Assembly (NCBI GenBank): GCA_028583415.1
Contig: CM053267.1
Span: 55,628,914-55,692,913 of the forward strand
Direction of reading: 5' to 3'
Origin: Protea cynaroides
Lineage: Eukaryota > Streptophyta > Magnoliopsida > Proteales > Proteaceae
Length of the DNA stretch: 64,000 bases
Below, in pieces: positions 47,557 to 59,793 of this stretch (the stretch's first letter is position 1; the number at the start of each line of letters is the position of its first letter). Under the pieces are notes generated by a model. It was given only the letters and a program-made list of their open reading frames with translations, made no database searches and had not been told where the DNA came from. The translations under genes and the position numbers were made by a program.

Positions 47557-49192
47557 TCTATTAACACATAATTCCAACAACAAACAAAAACTTTAGGCCA
47601 TACATTCAATAAACTTTCTAAATTAGGTTTAATATGAAGAATAAACTATAATGCCTTTGAGACAAGAATTTAAAAGATAATTTTAAACAAAAACAACTCT
47701 ATTCCACCAAACACTAAACATTTTTGGTAATAGAGTATGGGTAGGTGAGAAACAGGGGCTGGAGGGCAAAGAGATTCCTCTGAGTTCTGGAGTTCAAGAC
47801 AAACCAGGTAGATGAGAAACAAGGGCCGGAGGTTTCTTCAGAAAGTAAGCTGCTAAAGCCCCAAAATCAAATCTGGTGAAGTTTCAGGCTTGCATACCAG
47901 CAGGCTCAAGAAACTATTTTTGGTGGAGATTAACAAACAGGAAGGAACACAATAAATAGAGTGAAAAGCCAACTTATAATTCAGGACTTGACATGTAAAA
48001 GATCATTCAAACCCAACAATGTTGTTGATTATGCAGAGAAATTTCACAGCACTGAAGTGATACTTGGAATTCAAATCAGACAAGTCAAACTTGAAATATA
48101 TTAAAGAACAAATATCCTCACACAAGCAATTGTTTAAGTAATAGAGTAGTAACAACAATAAACCATATACACAACAACAACAAAATAATAGACTCATGTC
48201 ACTCACCAGGTCAGGACCCTATATAAACCTAACCAAAGACTCACGTGACTTNNNNNNNNNNNNNNNNNNNNNNNNNNNNNNNNNNNNNNNNNNNNNNNNN
48301 NNNNNNNNNNNNNNNNNNNNNNNNNNNNNNNNNNNNNNNNNNNNNNNNNNNNNNNNNNNNNNNNNNNNNNNNNNNNNNNNNNNNNNNNNNNNNNNNNNNN
48401 NNNNNNNNNNNNNNNNNNNNNNNNNNNNNNNNNNNNNNNNNNNNNNNNNNNNNNNNNNNNNNNNNNNNNNNNNNNNNNNNNNNNNNNNNNNNNNNNNNNN
48501 NNNNNNNNNNNNNNNNNNNNNNNNNNNNNNNNNNNNNNNNNNNNNNNNNNNNNNNNNNNNNNNNNNNNNNNNNNNNNNNNNNNNNNNNNNNNNNNNNNNN
48601 NNNNNNNNNNNNNNNNNNNNNNNNNNNNNNNNNNNNNNNNNNNNNNNNNNNNNNNNNNNNNNNNNNNNNNNNNNNNNNNNNNNNNNNNNNNNNNNNNNNN
48701 NNNNNNNNNNNNNNNNNNNNNNNNNNNNNNNNNNNNNNNNNNNNNNNNNNNGTTAAGTATTCCTTTCCATCTCAACATCCAAGTAATGATTGAATGCAAG
48801 ACTTGATTTGCTTACCGTGATAACTTGTTTGTCATGCTTTTATAGTCCTACTCTATGATTGTAGACTTAAATGGTCATGTGATGCAAGCATGTGACTCTA
48901 TTTTAACCAGTGAGCACTATTGAATTAAGTGAAGTAGATATCGATTCTCATTGCTAATGCTAATCATTTGTCAATCTCTGAAATCAGTTTCTATTGGCAT
49001 TTATAATTTTCTATCTTGCTAGAGTTGAATTTAACACTCATTTCCTAATCTGTTGGCATTGAACTAGAATCATTCCTTACATTAATTGGTACTTAATAGG
49101 AGAATGAATGGATTTAACACTCAAAGTGTGTATACCATTAGACACATCTAATAATCTAAATCATTCTAAAATTTTGTTATATGGCATTTGCA
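47557..49192. other. CACTA upstream region with gap; no gene seen
   Basis: Upstream of the TNP2 start and interrupted by 500 N. No domain is recognisable. The promoter of the CACTA genes probably lies further right, since their transcription runs leftward. Confidence 0.5.
48252..48751. other. Assembly gap (500 N)
   Basis: Exactly 500 N, inside the CACTA element. Confidence 1.
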
Positions 49193-49690
49193 GGCCATTG
49201 AATCATAAATAATGGGCAGGATCTGGATGATAGTAGGAATTTAAATGAACAGTTTGGACGGGGTGAGAACAGTGTACTTGGATTGGAGCAAACGGCTTCA
49301 TTGGAGGGTGAAATGGTATTTGGAGTGAAAGATTTAGAACATACAAATGCAATGGATGATGCAACATTCTGTGACTTTGGGGATGTTAGCGAAGACAGTG
49401 AGGAAGAAGAAAACAATGACTGGGTAAATGATGGACCTAGTGGTAGCTTAGATAGTGGGGACAAAGAAAATAATGGAGGAAATGATGGACTAAGTGGCAG
49501 TGGAGCTAGTGAGGATGAAGAAAACAATGTTGGAGAAAGGGATGAACTGACAAGAGCTGCAGATGGCTGTTTTTTGGGTGAAGAGGAGTACACTCCATGC
49601 TTTCTTCTTGGCTTGGAACCCTTTGTGGGAAAAAAATTTGATGGATTGGAGGAAGCATATGACTTCTATAACATGACTCATGACTCATGA
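49193..49690 (+). pseudogene. FAR1-like N-terminal fragment within CACTA
   Basis: An acceptor-like TTTGCAG ends at 49192. The open frame from 49283 is strongly acidic (DVSEDSEEEENNDW and repeats of GSxxSxDxENN), then reads LEPFVGKKFDGLEEAYDFYN. This last block is the start of the FAR1 DNA-binding domain found in FAR1/FHY3-related transcription factors. The frame stops at TGA just after (49688), and nothing downstream restores the rest of the domain. It lies on the strand opposite to the transposase genes. It could be a captured host-gene exon or a decayed transposon-derived FAR1-like gene. Confidence 0.65.
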
Positions 49691-50519
49691 GTTGAGAGAG
49701 ACAAGGAAACCTCCCAAAATACAGAAATGGGGGTATGGCCATTATATCTGATTGATCTTCATGCTTCCGATTTTATACTCAAAGAGTCAAAGGTGAAGAA
49801 GCCCAAGCTTTTAACTGTTTCACTTAGATGATGGAAGAGTAGTTACATATCACTCTTGTCTTAGATATATCATATTATACAGGTTGCAAAAACAAGTCAA
49901 TGGCGAGGGAAACTAATATTAATGTGTACATTAAACATATAGTCGTGTGTATTGCTATTCATGTTGTTAAAGCAAGTCCAAAAGAATATCTAAAAGAAAT
50001 AACCGACAGAAAGGAAACATCAAGCTAAGACCATCTTAAAGCACAGTGTAAGAGGAAAAGTGAGATAAATTTAAAATTAAAGGAAATTGCATGATCCAAA
50101 CTCTACACCGAAGCTGAAACCCTCATTGCAGCCTCTATCACTCATATATGCAACAATACAATGAGAGGAAAAGAGAAGGAACAAACCTGCACCGGTAAGA
50201 TTCCAACGGATTCGTTCCAAATTTCTGCTTGGCTTCTTGTCAAAGATTCTTGAAACCGAAACCCATCTCTCCAACCGCTATCAGTGATATGCTAGAAACG
50301 TTTCTCTAAAACCCATCTCTCCAACCTGTTAACAGAGATGCAAATTAAAAATCTATAAAACATACAGTTCGGTGAGAGCTGAGAGGAGAGAAATGGGAGA
50401 GTAAAACCGAAATACATGCACCTACGCAAATTTGAGAGAGCTGGGAGAGAAAACCTTACAGAGAGACAAAGTATCTCTGTGGAATGCTGGGAGAGAAAGA
50501 GAGTTACGAGAGGAAAACC
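49691..50519. other. CACTA right interior; no gene recognised
   Basis: Non-coding DNA between the FAR1-like fragment and the minisatellite. AACCCATCTCTCCAACC occurs twice near 50260 and 50310. Confidence 0.5.
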
Positions 50520-50549
50520 TTTGAGAGAGAAACACTTTGATCAACTACT

Positions 50550-50905
50550 GGCAGAGGAAGAGACGACTCTGCTTAGAGTGCTAGGAGCGGAAGAGACGGG
50601 ATGGGAATGGGAGAGGAAGAGTTCGATCAACTGCTGGCAGAGGAGGAGTTCGATCAATTGCTGGCAGAGGAAGAGACGACTCTGCTTAGAGTGCTGGGAG
50701 AGGATGAGACGGGATGGGAATGGGAGAGGAAGAGTTCGATCAACTACTGGCAGAGGAAGAGTTCGATCAACTACTGGCAGAGGAAGAGACGACTCTGCTT
50801 AAAGTGCTGGGAGAGGATGAAACGGGATGGGAATGGGAGAGGATGAGACGGGATGGGAATGGGAGAGGAAGAGACGGGATGGGAATGGGAGAGGAAGAGA
50901 GTCGC
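50550..50905 (+). repeat. 113-bp minisatellite with nested short repeats
   Basis: Three units start with GAAGAGACGACTCTGCTTA at about 50550, 50662 and 50780. Each contains one or two copies of a 27-bp GAGTTCGATCAACTACTGGC-type block and GACGGGATGGGAATGGGAG blocks, the latter repeated three times in the last unit. The unit is not a multiple of three, so the peptide-like translations in several frames are a by-product. Confidence 0.88.
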
Positions 50906-51029
50906 GAGAGAAACCTTTGAGCGAGAGAAACACTGCTGGGAGAGAGAGAAACCTTTGAGAGTTGACTCTGCTTCCGAAAGAGAGGTGGCCGTGGGTTGGT
51001 GAGACGGGATAGAAATGGGAGGGAAGCAA

Positions 51030-51445
51030 AAAAATCGTGGCGGGCCTCTTAATTTCGGCCACGGGAACCGAAATTCGTTGGTAAATACCTATTCCAGCCA
51101 CGGGAACCAATCGATGTCGGGAAATACAGGTTTCGGCCACGGGCTTTAGGTTCCCGTTGCCAAAACAAGAGCCATGGTGATGGATTCCGGTGCTTTTTAG
51201 CCACGGGAATTTTATATCCGTGGCTAAAACTATTTGTGGCCACGGAATTTTTGTTCCCGTGGCCAAAAAGTACTATTTTTTCCCACGGGAATTATTTTCT
51301 GTTGCAAAAAATAATTTTGGCCACAGGAATTAGGGTCCGTCTCTGAACTCTTTATTTTTAGCCACGGAAATTTGAGTCCCGTGGGCTAAAATTATTTATT
51401 GCCACGGGAATTTATTTTCCGTCATAAAATTCTGTCGCCAAAAAT
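51030..51445. repeat. CACTA subterminal repeat array (right)
   Basis: At least nine copies of GCCACGGGAA or its reverse complement TTCCCGTGGC in both orientations, spaced about 20-50 bp, ending next to the right terminal repeat. They are the counterpart of the array at 33475-33905. Confidence 0.9.
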
Positions 51446-51461
51446 GAACATTGTTGTAGTG

Positions 51462-53365
51462 GTGGGAGTATACAGAGTTGAAACTTTAAGTTCAATAAAC
51501 AAGATGTATCGATAATCCCTTCCACATCTGGTGGTTAGGGATTTATCCATTTACCAGTAGTACCTGTGGTTCATGAACAACACTACCTATTCATGATGAA
51601 TTACCACATTAATATACACCACATCAGGAACCAATTTTCGTTTGAACCTGTGATCCAGAATCAAGAAACCAATCCTGAACCATAAGTTTTAAGGAGATCC
51701 TTGAAAGAGAGAGAGAAAAAATCGACAATCCCTTCAGATTATGAAGTATATCTCCAAGACTGTGAAACTAATATTGGAATAAGTGATGATCCGATATTAT
51801 TTTCACAGGCTATAGGTTGTGTAGATTTCATTTTATGTCATGATGCCATAAAGGATGAAATAGAATCTATGCAAAGAATCAACTATGGAAACTTGTAGAA
51901 TTGCCTAAGGACACCTCCACTGTGCGGTGTAAATGGATTTTCAAAACTAAAAGAGACCTATACAGCAATATCGAAAGATACAAGGTTTGACTCGTAACGA
52001 AAGGTTATAGTCAGAAAGCTAACATTAATTATAAAGAAACATTTTCATCTGTATCTAGAAAAGATTCTTTGAGGAGGATCATCATGGCACTGGTGGCTTA
52101 CTATGATCTTGAGCTGCACCAGATGGATGTCAAAATGGCATTTTTTAATAGTGATCTAATTGAGAAGGTATACATGGATTAACTTGAAGGTTTTTACTTC
52201 GGATGAAGGAGATCATCTAGTATGCAAGCTTAAGAGATCCATATATGGATTGAAACATGCTTCCTGACAGTGGTATTTGAAATTTGATAGCACGATTACT
52301 TCTTACGATTTTGTGAAGAATAGAGCTGATCAATGCATTTACATAAAGATCAATGAAACTTGATTTACCATACTAGTGTTATATGTGGATGACATCCTTA
52401 TAGCTAGCAATGATCTAGGGATGCTACATGGGACTAAATATTTCTTGACCCAAAACTTTAACATAAATGATATGGGTGAAGCCTCTTATGTCTTAGGCAT
52501 AGAGATTCACATGGACAGGCCTCTTAAGACCTTAGGATTGTCCCAAAAGGATTATATTGATAAAGTTTTAGAACGGTTCAAGATGAAGCAATATTCATCA
52601 AATGTAACACCTCTTGTTAAAGGTGACAGACTTAATCTGGAGCAATGTTCGAAGACCAATCTGAAACAACAGACAATGCAAAATATCCCTTATGCATCAG
52701 TAGTAGGCAATTTGATGTATGTTCAGGTCTGTACCAGACCTGACATCTCATATTCAATGGGAGTATTAGGTAGGTTTTAAAAAAAACCCTGATTTACCAC
52801 ATTGGACAGTAGCATAGAAAGTACTAAGGTACCTACAAGGCACCAATGATCGCATGCTTATATATAGACATGTTGATGTTTTAGAGCTAATCAGTTACTC
52901 AGATTCAGATTTTACTAAATGTGGAGATATAAGGAAGTACGTTTCTGACTTCATTTTTGTTAGTTAGAGGAGTAGTGTCTTGGCGCAACGTAAAACAACC
53001 TAAGACACCTTCTTCTATTATTGAAGTGGAAGTGGTGGCGTACTATAAAGAAATTTCTCAGGCATTATAGTTGATGCAGTTTATCACAGATTTAAAGTCA
53101 TAAGTTCTATTGAAAGACCTATAAGGATCTTCTGTGATAATATTACAGTAGTACGTTTTTTCTAACAACACGTACTCAGTGAGTCGCTGCTGACACATTG
53201 AAATAAAGTATTTTATTGTTAAAGAAGACATTCTAGTTCGTTGCATTTAAATAAAACATATTGGCACTGATGATATGATAGCTGATCCTTTCACCGAAGG
53301 GCTTCCACCCAAGGTGTATGTAGCTCACGTAGATCATATGGGACTATGTAAATCATTAAGTGTTT
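51462..53365 (+). pseudogene. Ty1/copia reverse transcriptase and RNase H remnants
   Basis: Continuation of the copia element split at 33461. Degenerate frames show KLKRSIYGLKHAS, then MLYVDDILIASNDLGML with the YVDD catalytic box (about 52380-52430), YVLGIEIHMDR and GLSQKDYIDKVLERF. CTRPDISYSMGVLGRF precedes a TAA at about 52780. RNase H-region phrases and the closing copia motif ADPFTEGLPPKVYVAHVDHM (about 53280-53340) follow in broken frames. Stops and shifts are numerous. Confidence 0.9.
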
Positions 53366-53783
53366 GAATGTTTTATTTATGATATTACAATATAAAGTTT
53401 TGACGATTCGAAATAAAGTTATTTCTTTTCCTGTCATTTATTTGGTTGTATACATAAAGTTTTAGAATGACAGATGCCTATAAAGTTTTCTAGGCATTAA
53501 AGTTTGACTCTTAAATCGATTATTGAATTGATTCTATAAAGTAGGGTAGTCACAATTGAGGTTCGTCGTAAAATAAACAATCTATTGTAATACATGAAAG
53601 GAAGTGTTTTCATTGTACTTTAATACTGGGACATGCACCGCCATGATTCATGGGTTGAGATTTTTATTGTGAACATAAAGAACAAGTCCATAAAGAATGA
53701 TCCAAAAATTATTGTATGACCATACATCATATTAATAACCATAAAGTGGCTTGCCATGTGGTAATATGGGTCAAGTGGGAGAA
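53366..53783 (+). repeat. Copia 3' untranslated region and polypurine tract
   Basis: AT-rich sequence with recurring ATAAAGTTTT-type phrases. It ends with AAGTGGGAGAA directly before the 3' LTR, a typical polypurine tract. Confidence 0.7.
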
Positions 53784-54150
53784 TGTAAGTAGGGTGGTCT
53801 ACATGCCACCTAGCCCCACCTAAGTTAAATGATTAACATTAGAATCCTGTGACATGTAACACCCAGATCACCGTCCATCCTTGATGGAAGGAGACAGTTG
53901 GTCTATAAATACTAATGGGTAGGGTCATGTGCACAATGATAGAAATTTGAAAACTACATCACGTTCTCTGTCTAGGAATACAGTTAGTGCATAGAAATCC
54001 TTCCCCTCTCTCTTCTTTTTTGCTTGTGGAGCAAGGCATATCAGAGTACATCAGAAAATGACAACATCGGTTGGATGGACACCGATTGAAACAGATCCCT
54101 ATACTATGGGTATGTCGAATCTTATTTAGTATAGACGTACATATGGATTG
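53784..54150 (+). repeat. 3' LTR of the copia element
   Basis: Begins TGTAAGTAGGGTGG and parallels the solo LTR at 20912 through CTATAAATACTAATGGG (TATA-like box) and ACACCGATTGAAACAGATCC. The match ends near ATGGATTGTAGTTTT at about 54150; no exact end could be fixed. Confidence 0.8.
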
Positions 54151-55079
54151 TAGTTTTTTTTTATAAATAATACTTGCTTTTTTATGTTGGAGCAAGTTTT
54201 TGGGAGAAGAAAGAGTCAACTCTCACTTAACCACCACCACCACCACCCGCCACTACCATCACAACCACCACCACCACCCACCACCACCACCACTTTTCTA
54301 GACTTCAATTGGGGGATAGTGTTTATCATACATATTTCTATTCCAAAGATATTCTAGAATCTATTCTAGAAATACGTTATTAAATATGTTTTTACTCTCA
54401 AATAATCCTAGAATAACCTAAAGTAGAATCCAAATTCTGAACCACAATCTAGAATCCAAAAAAGAAATTTTATCAAACAGAACCTAAGTCTACTCATACA
54501 CATAATGAGTTACTGTAGGAGACAAAAAGTGTGACATGGTGATACTTAATAATATAGTATATAATATTAATTAAATATGCGTTTCGTTGATCGGTTAAAT
54601 TATCCATGTATTTTTCCACCTCATTGTTATAATAAGAATATCTACAATGAATTTGAGTATTATCAATATCCTTAAAACCATGTTCATCGTATGATATACA
54701 TATATTAATTTATGCTATAGATATAAAAATGATAGATCGTAGAGTTTCTATTCTTCTATTTTTTTCATTCAAATCTTCTTTATCCAAGAGTCAGCATCCA
54801 CAGTGCTGCTTAGACTCTCGTTCTGCAACACATTCCCACAACATTAACATGAAATGCTCAATCAAAACAATGATTCATTGTCAAGCAGTTGATTCTTTGA
54901 AAGAGAGAGAAGATTTGAAAAAAAAAAATTTTAAATCTCAAAAGAAAACTTTAGAATTCATTGGTTAGAAAAACAATGGAAGCTGTCATATGATTATCAA
55001 TGGAACTGTAGTGGATATGCGGATCACGAACCTTCCTTCCTATTTGTTATTTTTTAAATGTTATCATGTTCAAGACATA
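54151..55079. other. (CCA)n tract and AT-rich DNA; no gene recognised
   Basis: 54231-54293 is a CCA/CAC simple repeat. 54300-54490 contains inverted TTCTAGAAT motifs and ends AAATTTTATCAAACAGAACC, suggestive of a hAT-type MITE. 54490-55079 shows nothing recognisable. Confidence 0.5.
54231..54293. repeat. (CCA)n microsatellite
   Basis: Imperfect CCA trinucleotide run. Confidence 0.9.
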
Positions 55080-55084
55080 AAGAT

Positions 55085-55255
55085 ACATGAAAGCGCGTGG
55101 ATCCCACTGTGGAAAAGGAAAGTTTGATCCTTGATGATTCGGTCATCAGCCATCATTGAGGTGTGCTTTCCGTCATTGCAAGTTTCTGTGTACTGGGTTC
55201 AGATCATCTCTAACTTTTAAGTCACGGGAAATTTCCGAATTATTTCCATTGGCAA
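55085..55255 (-). other. Duplicated TNL upstream segment (empty site)
   Basis: 55093-55187 matches 14546-14640, and 55196-55250 matches 15375-15469. The hAT-like element at 14728-15374 is absent here, with GGTTCAGATCATCT at the junction. No TIR exon follows at the expected distance, so only the upstream part was duplicated or survives. Confidence 0.65.
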
Positions 55256-55380
55256 CTGTTAATAAAATAATGTATCCCACCCCACGGCAATGGGGGAATT
55301 GTACTCCAGTGATCTGAAGCTTACCCATGGTAGGATGCCTAAAAAGATCAACCACGTGTAGAATAAATGCATTCAAGAAG

Positions 55381-56105
55381 AAGGTAAAATGGTTTATAAT
55401 CGATTTAACGGTTTAATCCAATACGATATGATGTATAAGAGGGTAAAATCAAAATCGAATCGATTAATTAAACGATATTAAAATTGAAATCAGTACCAAT
55501 TAGTAATCGGTTTCGATTTATCTATTTTTAAACGGTCTTTCATTAATCAGTTTTGCTTACGGTTTATTAACAGTTTAAAACATCAGTTATTAATCGATTT
55601 TCATAATTAAAAAAATATTATAATGTTGTTATGCCTAATGGAGTAATGGTTAATGCCTATTGTGTTTTTCAATTTTATCATTTTGGTTTTATGGTTTAGG
55701 CATTCGGGAATTGAGGTTGGATATTTGGAAAACAGTGTATTAATTGAGTTTGGAGTTGGCTTCTTGGGAAAATAATATATTAATTGAAGTTAGGGTTGAC
55801 TTCTTAGGAAAATAGTATATTAATTGGGGTTGGAGTTGGAGTTGGCGTCTTCAATCTTAAAAATAATATATTAATAATATAGGGAATGAGATTAGGTTTT
55901 ATTAGTTTAGCTTTTAGGGAATAAACAGTATACACTCTATTTGGTTTAATCGATGTCTAGCCAGTGTAATCCAACAGTTTAAACGGTTCGATCCGATTTC
56001 GATAAACAGTATCAAATTTCAAACCAGAATCGAACCGATTATTAAATGGTCTAAATGGTTAGTCTGGTTTTGGTAAATGGTTCTGGTGCAAATGTTGCAC
56101 TCTTA
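55381..56105. mobile_element. hAT-like family B copy
   Basis: Left part GGTAAAATGGTTTATAATCG and right end GGTGCAAATGTTGCACTCTTA parallel 15470-16310. The interior has three copies of a roughly 55-bp block (ATTAATTGAGTTTGGAGTTGG and variants, about 55735-55850). Flanking octamers are not clearly alike. Confidence 0.7.
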
Positions 56106-57806
56106 AGATCAATCGGTCCATTTCATGAGTGGCCGAGTTGCCCACTGACGAGGAGTCTTACTCTTTGAAGAATACGACAGCAAAGACGTGACTGTCGTTC
56201 CTGGATATCCAGATCTAACTCCGTCCCTATCAAGAGTCCTTCTCCAGAAGAGTACTGCCTACGAAGAGCCCTAATTTATTCAGAGTCAGTGGATCATGTT
56301 TGGCTCCAGCGAGCTTCCCATCCACGGAAGGACTCAAGGACAGGGTGACAACTGTTGCTGCAAATGGAAATCGTCCCATCGGTCTAAAGCAAGCAGAACC
56401 TGCGATCACAGAAAAGGAGGCAGAAGTACTTTGGGCTACTTGGTTCGGGGGATACTCTGATGCCTAAGTTAGATCCGAGTACAAGCAGTCAAGAGTTAAT
56501 CGAAACGATTAGCTCCAATTTATGAGAAGGGTCGTAGATATAATTCAAGTACCGAAAGATTCATTAGGAATTACCTTGGGGGACTGCTTGTATTTATACA
56601 GTGAGGCATGGAGTGTTGAGTTTTGTATCTGCGCTGTGTAGATAAGGTTGACTTCCAAGTGTCCGTTGGACTGTTGTGATGTTTTTTAGTCTTAGTGTTT
56701 GAGTAGGAGTAGGGGATTGAAGCACGGATGGCCGAGTTTGAATATCTTAGGTGACAGGTGTCGCCCTGAACTTGAGCCCTTCTGCAGACGGGGAGTGCAC
56801 TGGGTCAGCCGACTCCAAGTAAGCTAGGATTCTTTGTGAGTAGTGATCTATTAGGGAAAGGACTCTGGATGGAGTTGGCTCTAGATATCTAGAAGCTACA
56901 ATCGCAGCTCATGTTCTATAAGGAACAGGACTCCTTACTGTCGTGCCTCAAGAGGAGGACTCCTTGTCGTGTCCAAGGAGGAGTGGGATTCCTTTGCTAT
57001 AGGCGACTTGGCCACTAATGTAGTTGGTCGAGAAACCTTTTTGGGTGCACTTATCTTCTGCATGTTCGGCCTTCTTGAGCATTCTGTCATGTGTCAGTTT
57101 TTTACTAGTGGTGTATTTTCCCCCTAACAATTGCCCTTGCACCTTCAGATGCTTTGTATTCGGAGTTGTAGAAATAATCCAAGTCCACTCTACCGAATTG
57201 ATCAGTTACCCTTTGCACCTTTGGATGTTGTGGATTTGGAAATACAAAAACAATTCAAGTCAATTTTGATAAACTGATCAGTTACCCCTTGTGCCATCGA
57301 TGTTATGGATTCAAAGGTGCAGAAACAATCTGAATTAGCTTGGCCGAACTCTTTCAAATCCGTACACGGTTCCAAAGACAGGAACTCGATGCTGTGACTT
57401 GGCGGTCTGCTCCTCTTCGTATGATCCTAGGGCCTTCAAGCGTCGCGGTTTGTAAAGTGAAACGTCAAAGCTCCGTGCTGTGGAGAGGCGGGTAAGGAGT
57501 GTGGTACATCAGATCAGTGAGTCGAACCGTTGGGCCACATTTATCACGATTGACAGGCAACTTGTTTGGTAGCGACACGTGGAAGCATCGATTCGAAATG
57601 CCCCGAAGGGAAAAGCAGGTCTATAAATACCCGCAAGATTACTTCATTTTTTACTTTTCGAATTTGGTGTTATTACGTTACAAAACTTGAGCTATATTAG
57701 TCGGACTATGCGTTCTCAACAATTCTTCTTCTTCCAACTCTTCCAAGCCTTCAATCTTTTTAACCAGTAAGTTTTCTGTCCATTCATCTCTTTTATTGAA
57801 CAAGCA
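56106..57806 (+). repeat. Possible LTR or leader of a gypsy-type element
   Basis: GC-richer sequence with phrases typical of plant LTR regions (GGGGGACTGCTTGTATTTATA near 56580, GTCTATAAATACCCGCAAG near 57620 as a TATA-like promoter). It leads directly into the gag-like remnant at 57807. Internal repeats of CCTTTGCACCTTTGGATG type occur at about 57130-57310. Termini are not resolved. Confidence 0.45.
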
Positions 57807-58840
57807 ATGCCTTCTTCTGAGTCCATAGAACCACTGGCTTGGGATATGGGGGCCAAGAAAGCCTAGGAACACCCGAGGAAAACAGGGACTCGGAGAAGTC
57901 TGAGTCCAATGGTGAGTCCCAAAGGGGCTCTGTAGAAGTGATAGGAGAAACCGCCACCTCTTGTCTTAAGGAGAGGCCGAAGAATTCCGAAGGAGATAGT
58001 AGTTCCACCTTGGACGCTACCAAGTCAACCGAAAGACCAGTAGGGTCTGCTGCTGAAGAATCTGATTCTAACTCAGAATCTTCCTTTGAGGTTGAGGAGA
58101 GAACTCAACCCTTAGCTTCCACAAGTGGTAGACCAGCTCGCCGAAGGCGGAATGAACAGGCCAAGGCCCAATTTTCCACTCTTCTAGCCCACTGATTTTC
58201 CGAGCAAGATCAAGAAGGATCGGGACCTCCTTCTGATTAGATTCAATTTTGAGATCTCGTATGCTGTTAGTCTTCGACTACCCAGAAAAGGTGAGGGGGC
58301 TTGTGACACCTCCACCTTAGAGATGTGTGCGTATGAGCACTTGATCAAGTCAGGTCTGAAATTCCTTTTCTTCGATTGTCGTGGGGATACTAAAATTTTA
58401 CTTCATCGCTCCTACACAGTGGGCTCTGAATGAGTAGCGATGCATCTTCCCTTCATCATTTTTCTTCGTCGACTACGACAAAATCCGATTGTAAATCTTT
58501 TTTTTATTATTTCTTCAAATTGAATACCATGCTCGATGAGGGAAACCAAACTAGCCAGTAATACATTAGTCAGAAGGGACGCGAAGAAGTTCCCTCTAAT
58601 ATTTGGGAAATTTTCCTCCGTACACGGGTGAGGGAGAAGTACTTCTTCACAGGGGGAGAGTGGTTCCTCTTGCCCCTAGCCAACCTATGGCTTTTTGTGA
58701 AGGCGGCCGACTTCAACAAGTGACCAAAATTGACTGAGGCCGAAGAGGAAACCCTTGGTAAGATGAAAAAAAGAGAAAAAAGTCCTAACCTCCGACTTGG
58801 CAAATCCGCGAACCTTAGCAAAGCAAGGGCTACTAAGTGA
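57807..58840 (+). pseudogene. Decayed gypsy-type gag-like protein
   Basis: ATG at 57807 reads MPSSESIEPLAWDMG and then shifts. A Ser/Glu-rich segment lies in another frame (57839-58195). The later frame PTDFPSKIKKDRDLLLI, then STLEMCAYEHLIKSGLKF, and KYFFTGGEWFLLPLANLWLF, ending at a TGA at about 58840, resembles the plant 'putative gypsy-type transposon' N-terminal region. Stops and frameshifts are frequent. Confidence 0.55.
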
Positions 58841-59793
58841 GACTTGTAGAACTTCTTTGTTGCTTACTTATGTTGTTGAAGTCGGTTAATCCTTTTCTCT
58901 CTGTGTTATTGCATGCTGCCACGTGTATTGCATGTGTCATGATACAGATGCCCCTAGGTTTGGGAACATGTCGCTCCGCTATTGGTTGGCATAATATCAT
59001 ACTAACAGACATAAGTTAAAAGGTCAAACCATGTAAATCCCTTTGTGAATGTCTACATCAAATTTTCGCCAGCTTATTGTGTAGGACTATGATTATACTC
59101 TTACAATAAAGTTGTTTGGAAATTGGATATTAGGAATTAAGAACAACAGCGAAAGGGAAAACCAAGAGAAACACAATACAACGATTTTACGTGATTCACT
59201 CACACAGGGTGTATGAGATTCATCCATAACAGAACAATCAGTCTCCTATTTCACTATTCTAAAGAAGAAGTTACAACGCTCAATACTCTCATTACAGGAT
59301 TGCACTCTTACATAAAGGGAAACCCTATATCCCAAAAGTGCAAAAAGATTAGCCCAGTAAAAAAGCCAAATAACAATGGCAAAATAGATAGTACTTCGTG
59401 CTTTATGAAAAGATGTGGAATCAAGACCCACTTTTTATATTTGTGAAAATGTGGAATCATATATATTGCAACATAGTATTATACCCACAAAGCCAAACCT
59501 GTACGATTACCAAGAAATAAAGTAAAAAAGACCAAAACTTATATTGTTATCTTTACCTGTATGGCACAAACTGAGAGAAACTAATGGGATTAGCTTCTTT
59601 TGTAGTGGTGTAATAAACTGTTTTTCAACAAAAATCATGGCAGAATGGTTATGTAGAAAATAATTTAGTAGGCAAACTATAGGTTTTTTTTTTCTTTTTT
59701 TTTTGGGACAAGTATAAAAATAATAGTTTCTCATGCAATAGGGAAAAAGTTTACTGACAGAAAGTGAAGATCTCTCTCAGGCTGTACAGTTTA
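58841..59793. other. No gene recognised; possible retrotransposon leader piece
   Basis: 59120-59480 (CAACAGCGAAAGGGAAAACC, then TTTTACGTGATTCACTC) is of the kind found in plant copia LTRs and in the similar stretch at about 6350-6450. The rest shows nothing. Confidence 0.35.

Larger units (their letters stand above)
33462..51461 (-). mobile_element. 18-kb CACTA (En/Spm-type) transposon inside copia
   Basis: Left end CACTACAACAATGTTCATTT; the right end is its exact reverse complement, with 29 bp of perfect terminal inverted repeat. Flanking triplets are GTA (33459-33461) and GTG (51462-51464), a one-mismatch 3-bp target duplication. The copia frame resumes across the site (EDGDNS on the left, then GSIQS on the right). 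It encodes TNP2-type (43932-47556) and TNP1-like (42150-43729) genes on the minus strand, so its 5' end is the right end. Subterminal repeat arrays flank both ends. It has itself been invaded by a gypsy LTR and includes a 500-N gap. Confidence 0.95.

Noticed and set aside
50416..50920. Repetitive peptide frames rich in EEEFDQLLAEEE
   Set aside because: They are translations of the 113-bp minisatellite, whose unit is not a multiple of three and which reads open in several frames.
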